A stretch of DNA of 64,000 bases, from positions 1,364,001 to 1,428,000 of the forward strand of contig JAZGUH010000185.1 in assembly GCA_037893225.1 (NCBI GenBank), given 5' to 3'. The position numbers and the translations under genes were made by a program. The stretch's first letter is position 1. Each line of letters starts with the position of its first letter. The DNA is from Hippasteria phrygiana (taxonomy: Eukaryota > Echinodermata > Asteroidea > Valvatida > Goniasteridae). Shown here piece after piece: positions 1-9,400 of the stretch. The notes below the pieces were generated by a model. The model was not told where the DNA came from and did not search any database. It saw only the letters and a list, made by a program, of their open reading frames with translations.

Positions 1-84
1 TACTTATCCACAATGATTTTGTGTGTGTTACTTATCCACAATGATTTTGTGTGTGTTACTTATCCACAATGATTTTGTGTGCGT
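1..84. repeat. 28-bp tandem repeat, three copies
   Basis: Three head-to-tail copies of a 28-bp unit (TACTTATCCACAATGATTTT plus GTGTGTGT), almost identical, run into the window edge. The array lies in the FAM234 intron after exon 6. The total copy number cannot be known from this window. Confidence 0.9.
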
Positions 85-230
85 AATTTTGTATTGGAAA
101 GCTCATCAAATGCTAACAAATTAACAATTGGATTTAAAAAATTTATATTTCAGGGGGCCAAGCCCAAAAAACACAGACACACAATTTGTAAAAAAGATTT
201 AGTCCACACTCCTTCTCTCTTCCCTCTTAC

Positions 231-412
231 CTGTATGTCTCCGATTCGGCAGAACTGTAGTTCCACAACTGTTTGTAGCTCTGCCCATCAAAAGCGACGA
301 CCGTGGAGTTAAACATTGCTATAACAATATCCACGACACCATCACCCGTGATGTCGACCAGCGCGGGGGGCGTCATGATGCCTTTGAAGCTGTCGGTGTA
401 GATTTCCGTAAC
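231..412 (-). CDS. FAM234: FAM234-family exon 6 (last one in the window)
   Basis: Acceptor ttgttcacag|GTT and donor ACAG|gtaaga. It encodes residues 385-444 plus 2 nt: GIMTPPALVDITGDGVVDIV followed by an AMFNSTVVAFDG strand, a strongly conserved FAM234 block with two N-glycosylation sequons (NST, NYS). The polypyrimidine stretch of the acceptor is supplied by the adjoining minisatellite at 415-572. Remaining exons lie beyond base 1. Confidence 0.87.
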
Positions 413-3400
413 CTGTGAACAAAGAGACGAACAAACAGATGAACAAAGAGACTCGACAAACAGATGAACAAACAGACAAACAAACAGATGAACAAAGGGA
501 CGAACAAACAGATGAACAAAGAGACGAACAAACAAATGAACAAACAGACGAACAAACAGACGAACAAACAGATGTAGAAGGAATCAACGAACAGATAGGG
601 GTTTGCATTTACAGGTAGTAAGGGGATCGGGTACCTGATTGAGAAAAAGCATGGGTACCCGTTACAGAAAGCTAATCCCAAAAATTAAATGTCGGAAATT
701 GCTGTTTATATTGTTCGTACATGATAAAGGGCCACACGGTAATACCACTACATCGGTGCATCAACGGAGCAAGACGCAAGTGTGTACAGTGAGCTCTATA
801 GCTTTACAGTGTAAATTGCATTTTCGCAAGCGTCTGTTTTATTTGTCCATGTACCCTGAGTTTTTTTTGAGTGTACAAGTTGACAAAATTCAGCAGGTTT
901 TGACAAGAATATAGGACACAAATGCAAACTGCACATGATCGGCAACATTTGTGGCATTCTACAATTGTTCATAATTTTTTTACAAATGCTCGTTTTCTGA
1001 ATGGGCTCAGCTTGTAAACTGAAATAAATTTCAAGTGGCTTCATGCTAGAGACCAAAGCACAGCAATTTATAAGACACTGAAAATACTGACCAAAACTAA
1101 CAATGAAAAATCCGACCTCAACATTCGGTCAATCGATCATTTACACTGTTATTAGGTGCAAAGACAGGTATGAGTCCGTGGCTAGGCTAGTCAGTTTTCT
1201 GCACTGAGCCATTTGCACAAAAGTACAGTACATTGCAATTGCTTTTTTTCTTCCCAGGGAATTCATTTTTATTTCACAAAGTGGAGTTTTCACACCTTTT
1301 CACAAAGTGGGAAAAAAATTTCACGCCTTTTCACACAAGTGGGAAAACATTTTCACGCCTGTTCACAGAATTCTGTTCACAAAGTTTCCCATTCCCATTC
1401 GCAGTGTTAACTTTCAGTTGCAATGTACTGTACATTGTATTTTCAATGCCCGAGACTTGTACAATCTACTGACGCAAAACTTAACGGTTTGTGACTAGCT
1501 GCATGGGTCCAACAAGTTTGACAACCTTGCATTAAAAAGTGGGGAGGTGACTTGGACTCACCAACGGCCGAAGTCACCCTGCCTCCGAGTCGGTCTATAG
1601 GTCTGAAAATTGGGACAATTTTGATCTGGACCCAGGAAAACCATGAAGGTGGTAGGGCTGGCAACCTAAAATGTGGCTTACCCCACCACCTCTGTTGTAG
1701 CCCTTTTACCTGGAGTGGCTTTTAAGCCTTGTATTGGGCAACTTCCAATAAGTCAATTTCTTAAGGGTGGAGTGGTTAATCTGCGGTCAGGTCAGGCCAG
1801 GCCATTGAAAAGCCTGGCCAAGCCCCTGAAATGCCCAGGCCTTTGGGCTTCTATAACCCCCTGATTGTACACAATAAATTGCCCATGAATTCTGGAGTCC
1901 AGCCGGCTCCCATTGTTCACCTAGACTTGACTGACAGCTGAGGCATCTTTTGATCCAGCCGTGAATGGGTACAGATTAGTGTGGGAGGGGCTACAACCAG
2001 GCCTGGCCTGGCAGAGGCCCGGCTTTATTAATTAGTTGATGCTCTATTGTTAGGTGATTTGTGGCTCACAATAGCAAGAGTAAAAGCCGGAAGGCCCGGG
2101 CGTGGCTGGGCTTTTTAAAGGCCTGGCCCGACCACAGATTAACCACTCCTCCCTAAGCAACGGCTCTACCTTATCAGCTCCATGAAATTTGGCATGTGTC
2201 GTTACCTTGCTATTATCGCCCTGCAGTAAGTCCGCCATGGCAACGACCCAGAGTGACCCGCCCTGAGTCTCTCCTCCAGACCCAAACAGCACCATCTCCC
2301 TCCCGCCGTGCTGGTAGTAGATCTGCGATGAACAGAAATTGATTTCAGGCTATTCTAGAGTCTATACCTTTGCACAGATATCTGACCCAAACCCAACAAA
2401 ATGAGTCACAAGTCTCCAGAGTTACTTTTGAGTTTACAGGCCCTTAAACATGACTTATACTGTGGAAATTCATAGGAACTGTCAAGGTTTTCACCCACAT
2501 AATGTCCATATTCATCAGGATGTCAAACTGAGTGATATATCAGAATGAAGAGCCAAGTATGCTCTATCCAATGCAAGCAAAAAACAAACAAGTAAACAAA
2601 AATGACCTGAAGACTCATTTCGTAGGATCCGGTGACATATTGTTGTTTGCGGGTTTTTCAATCAGCAGGGTAGCTGCAAAATGCCAAGGCTGGTGTGTAG
2701 GTGGTACACTGCAGAATCCAACCAAATTTGCTGTTAGATTTTGTTGTATTGAGCAGGCTTCTCATTTCAGTTTTGTTGGAAATTGTTGGATTTAGCAGGG
2801 GTTTAATAGGGTTAACCCACTCAGAAAAAGTCAGCTGGAAATTCATATTTAACGCTGGGGTATTTTTATCTTTTTTTCTTTCTTCCCAATTGAACCATCT
2901 TGGTCATCTTTGCACATATGTGACCCGCTCCAGAAAAAGGTGATATAAGTCGCGCTATGCATTTACGTGTAATGGCCCTTTCAATGTTGAGAGGGTGAAA
3001 TTTTTCGTCAAAATTCATTTTTTTTGTTTTTGTCTTTAATGACATCTTAATTATCTGAAGTTTCAGGTTTGGTGCACAGCAATGTTGATTTTAGTGAATA
3101 AAGTGAACAAATAAACCTTTTTAGAGTGCATTGTTCCATTGCATTGTATAAGAACTAGCTATTTCAAAGCCTGATTTCTCTGTTGTGCAATTTGAACTCC
3201 ATAGAACTAATTAATATGCAAAAACTTGATATCTCCAGAACGGAAAGGGCGTTGGAGCTCTATCATGTACCAAATGAAAGCTTACATTGCGGGCTTTCCA
3301 AACATACATAAAACTCATTTTTCATATTTTGCGACATAATATACCTTTTTCCAGAGCGGGTCACATATGTACAGCATATGCACCAGCAAGTAGAGGCGTA

Positions 3401-6400
3401 CTGCACACACACAAGCACATATAAAGCGTTTGTGTGTCATGTATCTCCGACTGGTGGCTTGGATTAGTCAGACAACATTTATCATCGTGTTAACCCCCTT
3501 GGGCACGGTATTTTACAGGAGACGTCGGGGTGTTGCAGTGGTTCTTGCAGCCAAATCGAACCGCTACAATGTGTTTGTGCAGTCAAGCATGACATACACA
3601 ATAATCCAAAAATGGATTGAAACTGCACAAACAGTGGCCAGTGGCGTCATCCGGCCTGGTGACACTGTTTTTTGTTTCGCCCTATGGCGTCATCCGTACG
3701 CAAGGGGTTAACGTTCATTCATAAATACCCAAGACAGTTTACCCGTTCCTATTGGTCGAGAGCCCGTCACGTGGGTGGTTTTAAACGGCCGATAAAACAC
3801 CAACCGGTTTTAAACACTTTTTCCGGTGTCACATGAAATTTAGACTCCTATGAAATCTGGTTCCATTTATTGGTTGAACACTCGCACGACCAGTCACACC
3901 CAATTATGCAAGCGCAATACCACCGTTGTGTCCGTATTTAGAGTCCATAATTTCACACTACACCAGCACTGCTGCATTCTGGGCCTGCATCGTGTAGGCA
4001 CAAACCATTAAAAACTGAAGGGGTGTTTTACAAACCAAGGTAAAAAAAAAAAATTGAACAAAATCAATGGAAATATATAATTTTCGGAGGTTTTTGCTGA
4101 ATTATACAAAAAGGTATTTTATGAATGGAAAGAAATATATATTGGCCGGTTTTAAACATACGTTTAAAACCGGCCCAGCACATATTTATTCCCTTATGAA
4201 GGTATGGACCACTTGTGCCTACAGTTGAATCACATTTTATGTTTGACATACATGTGTTTGTATATTGCATTCCAATGTACAAGGTGCACACGATGCGGGC
4301 CCTTCCAAAGGTCTCGAAGTTTTCTGTTCAAGATTTAGATTGTCACGTAATATTCAACAGACACTGTGATTGGCTAGTGCTTGTGAACGACGAGAGGTCA
4401 GTTACCTGAGGGGAGTAGTACGATTCCTGCTTATCCGGTACTTCCATCCACGTGATCACATGACCACTGGCCCCGCTGATGACGACCAGAATACCAATGT
4501 GGGATACTTTTTGTCCTGCAAAATATGACACCCCCCCCAACAAAAAAAGAAAAGAAAATATATATATATTTTTTTTATTTGCAGAGATTTAGCAAAAATG
4601 GGGATTTAGTGCAACTTCAGGTCTAGAACTGGCTAAATTCACCCCTTGTGTCCAGCTGTTATTGATGGGGGTGCTGGTATGCCAAGAACGGGCTGTGCAT
4701 CCAAGCATAAATGCAAACAATAGGCACCACACTGAATAGAGTGGTCCCATTCATCGCACTCCAATTTCTCTCCCTCCCCATTTCCTGTGAATGAAAGCAT
4801 TGTTTGAAAAAGCTCCATCTATTCATTACACTCCCATTCAACAACAATATATACATGTGCATGTTATTGAAACTTGAGTGGATTCAGTTCGCACAGGAAT
4901 GCGCCGACAAAAGTCAACCGGCAGGGTGGCCTTTTTCAAAACCACAGCTATGGTCATGGTCTGTATTCAAGAGGTTGTAGAGCCTTGGCACCGTTACTTT
5001 ACATGGAGCTATGATGCTTGTCTAATGTGCTCGTCTAAATGCAAATTGATTCTGTATTTCAAGCAGGTTTGAAATTATACCCTCAGATCTCTAGCGTAAA
5101 CATGTGCAGTGGACCAGAACTGGCTCCCAGAGTGGAACACACCATGAAGATTCTGACAAAAGGGCCGAGTCAAATCGAATAATTGAATATTTGACCTTCC
5201 ATTCGATTCGATTCCATTCCATTCAGACGAAATACGGAAAATCTGTACTGGTTGGCCGCTCTGATGGGGGTTTTATTGGCGGCCTTGGCGAACACAATTT
5301 TTGCTAAATTGTAAAGTGTGTTTGGCAACTGTGAATAACAGAGGAGCAATGCTTTTCAGTATCTGAATCATGTGCAATGAGCCAGTTCGGTATCTCAAAG
5401 GTCAAAGGTTATTCGGGATAAAATTGTTGATGTACTGTCACGCCATGTTACGCGAACTCCCATTCTGATTTAAATTAACACGTGCGTGTTGTGCGACCAC
5501 CTTTTGCGTTCACACGCACGCGTTAGGTCTTGCGGGCCATTCGGGATAAATTGTCATTGTGCACATGTGCAGTTGAAATACCAGACTGGCTTATTGAAAT
5601 GTTTGAAAAGTTGCGGCAGCCTTTCTATCACAACCAATGGAGGGACTGGGAGCCAGTCTACTATACCACATCTGCCGTGCACGTCTACATGTACCTCGTT
5701 CTCTGAGTGGGTCCCCGCCATGAATATTCAGTACGTCTTGCACGCCGTCGCCGTCGACATCCCGGATAAATTGCGGAGTGTAGAAGTTACTTATGGACAC
5801 CAGAAGTTCCTTAGATTGGAAAGTCCAGATGAGCTCACCCGAAGCACCGCTCACCAACTGAAAAGTCTGAACAAAAATATTAAAACCAGATAATTATGTA
5901 TTATTCATAAATGCCTTGGACATTGTACCAGTTCCTATTGGTCGAGAGCCTGTCACATGGCTGGTTTTAAATGGCCAATGAAATGGTTTTAAACACTTTT
6001 TGCTGCAACAAACATGGCCCCTAAACCAGGACGTCCAGCATGAGCTACGTGTAGCAAGCCCAGTTATATAAAAGGCTGCGCGCGCAATGCATGTCATGCT
6101 GCACTTGCGTAAAATAAACGGCTGTTTAATGTGCCAACTTAGTGAAAAAAAAACAACAGATTATCAAAATCAGTTGTTTTTAAAGTTAAAAATTTTAAAG
6201 TCAAATTCAGTTGCATTTCTAGTACAGAATTGTGGTTTGTGTGTTTATTGAAAAAAAATGTCAGGTGTTAACAAAAGATTGTATTGTTTCTTTTCCTTGC
6301 CCCACACCTCTGGATCACCAATGGCAATAATCATTTGCTGCTTAGTCTGGTTTGGGTTGTTTGCATTATCTTATTACTGATAAAGAAGAGACAGAAACAA

Positions 6401-9400
6401 GGTAGCTTCACCGGGGGGCCCCTGAACATGGATAGGGAAAAAGCACAAAAAATGGCGGAACAGCAAAGTTTACTTCCGACAAATTTCGGTGATTTTTGCT
6501 GCATTATACAAAAGGTATTTATGAATGGGAATAAATATGTGCTAGGCTGGTTTTAAACAAGTATGTTTAAAAACCACCTTGGGGGCCTGGACGCTGATAA
6601 TGTTCCTATGCAGTGGCGTTACCTGGGGATTAAAGGAATCATGCAATAGGATTATCATGACATGAAAAGAGCTCATAATTATACAAAACAGTTTTTATAT
6701 TAACATTAACCCTAACCCCCTAGTATAATATTTACTAGAAACCATACCCATCCTTGCAAATTCCAACACCATATGTGACCCGCTCTGCAAAAAGGGCACA
6801 TAAGTCGCTGTATTCTTTTACAAGTTATGGGCCGTTCAATGTGAAGAGGGTGAACAATTCTTCAAACAAGTGATTTTGAAGGGAGGGAATTTTTTGCATC
6901 TTTGATACCTATATTATTCTATTTCATAACCAAAATCTTTTATTTCAGTGAATAAAGTTGGAAAAAGAATGTGTTTTTGTCGAGTGCTTCCATCTATTGC
7001 TTTGCTTTTTGTTATTTTAAATGGCTTGTTTTCCTTAAGTCATTTCAAGAAATTCCTGAAAACAAACATGCAAATTTCCAAATATCTCGTGATTGCAAAA
7101 TGCTAGAGACCTCAGACATATACCATATGAAAGCTTATAAAATGGCCTTTCCAGCTATATATAAAACACTATTTTCAAATTTTGCAACATAAGTGCCCTT
7201 TTTGCAGAGCGGGTCACATATGGTAAACTGTACACACAAATTGTTGGACTCTGATTCTGGTGGTATGCCAAACTCGGTGTAAAGGACTATCAGTTTGGGG
7301 TCCAGTACCCATCCTAAAAGATTCCAACCAAACATGCTGTTGGGTTTGATGGGTTGGGTTCTGTTAGGGTTAAAGGTAGTATACATTTGCTCTTGCTGTA
7401 ATTTTCAGAAATGAATGGATTTCTGAAATTCAGAGTTTATAGCAAATACTTCAACACTGATCTGTGAAAAGTTTTGTGTGCATACATGCTGGGGGAAAAA
7501 AAAAAAAAGCGAGAAAAAGTATTCTTGTAGTCTGGTTCCCTGACCTTACTTCAGACAAACCGGAGCAATGTATAGACGTCAGGGAATTATCAGGTCGGGG
7601 AACTAGACTATTTCCAAGAAAGCTCGGCCGACCATCGCTAGGAAATTGATACACAAATTCCACTTTTCTTGAAAATGACAGCACAGCAGGGAAAAGGTTC
7701 ACATTTTTATAACGAAATAACTTTGCGACTGGTTCCTGTCCAAATAATTGTATGACATCTGTGTGTGTTACATGTACATGTAATGATGAATGTACCCGTT
7801 CCTACTATATAAGTTTTGAGGCTTTGCATGGTGGAATATCGATATCGTTTCGGTTTGCGGTAACACCATGTGTTTACCTCAACTAAAGTTCCTACTTTGT
7901 CACTAAAATTTTCTCACCAGGGCAAACAAGTTTTTCTGCATTTTTGCACGTGTGCTAAACCTTCAGTAAATCATTCCTTGGTGCTGGCGATTGTCATAAC
8001 AGTGAGAATCTGTTGTAATGATGATAATGAGCAGTTTCTAGCATTAGACTGCCTTCGTTTACCCCAAAATCGGTTTTGGGACAACCGAATATTCAATTGA
8101 ATGGAATGTTGAATATTCAAATATTCAATTATTCGATTTGACTCTGCCCTATTTGTGACAACACTTCTACATTTACTTGGAGTACAAAATGTAAGTTTCC
8201 CTTTTTACTTGATTTTCCTGTATAAATGTAGTGTACACGATTGGTAATCCTCCAATTTCTTTTTTTAATGAATTATTACGAAATACCTTACTAGACTGTA
8301 AGTTAATAGTAGTCTCAATCATCCTGTGAAATGATGGCACCAGGTGTGCTGTCGTCAAGAAAAGTGGAAATTTATATCGGTTTCCAACGATTTCCAGCTG
8401 GATTTCCCTGTGGCCTTTAGTCAAGGCGCGCGTGGCTACCCGGACGAGTGGCGTGCCCCGGATATGTTGGCATGGTTGGCATTCGGGGCGCGTCACGCGT
8501 CCAGGTAGCCACGCGCACCTTGACTAACGGCTATCATCCGCCCGACGGTTGAAAATGAGCGCCGTTTCTCTCTTGTTTTTTTCGCCATTCAACAACGCAA
8601 AACTTTGAACAGGTCAGTGGTACGATATTTTCCTATAAAATACTAACCCCCAAATTCGCCCATTTATGAAAATTGCAACAATGACCAATCACGTACACTA
8701 CGTTTAACCCTAACCCACCTTAATCCTCCAAAATCCTCCTTGCAGTTTTTGAGGATTTTGGAGGATTGAGGATGAATGGTATTTTAAAAAAAAAAAGAGG
8801 ATTTTGGAGGATTGAGGATGAATGGTGTTTCAAGCAAGGAGGATTTTGGAGGATTGAGGATGAATGGTATTTTTAAAAAAGAGGATTTTGGAGGATTGAG
8901 GATGAATTGTGTTTCAAGCAGAGGATTTTGGAGGATTGAGGATGAACGGTGTTTAAAGCACATGAGGATTTTGGAGGATTGAGGATGAATGCATTTTTTG
9001 GGGCAGGGTAATCAGAGGATTTTGGAGGATTGAGGATGGTTCCTAGCAAAAAGGGTCTATGGGGGTTAGGGTTAAACAGCTTGTTTGGACAACAGTAGCA
9101 GTCAATATTTCTTCCAAACTTTGTCAGAGAAAGATTTTGAAGGTCTGAGTTTTGTACTGTTCTTAATGCTCTTTTAACAAGGAGTGTCTTGTATGACAAA
9201 AACAAATTTTGTATGTGTGTAAATATATTCATTTTTAATTTAAAAAGTATGCAGGGCCCCAATGGAAACCAGTTTTAAACTGTTTGGGCACACCCTGGGT
9301 AAAGAAGAGTAATCAATTTATTTGCGTGCTTTTCGGTGCTCCAGAACTTACGCCTGCTCGCCCGCCCCCAAGGCAGTCGTTAACCCCGTCCTGGTCGACG

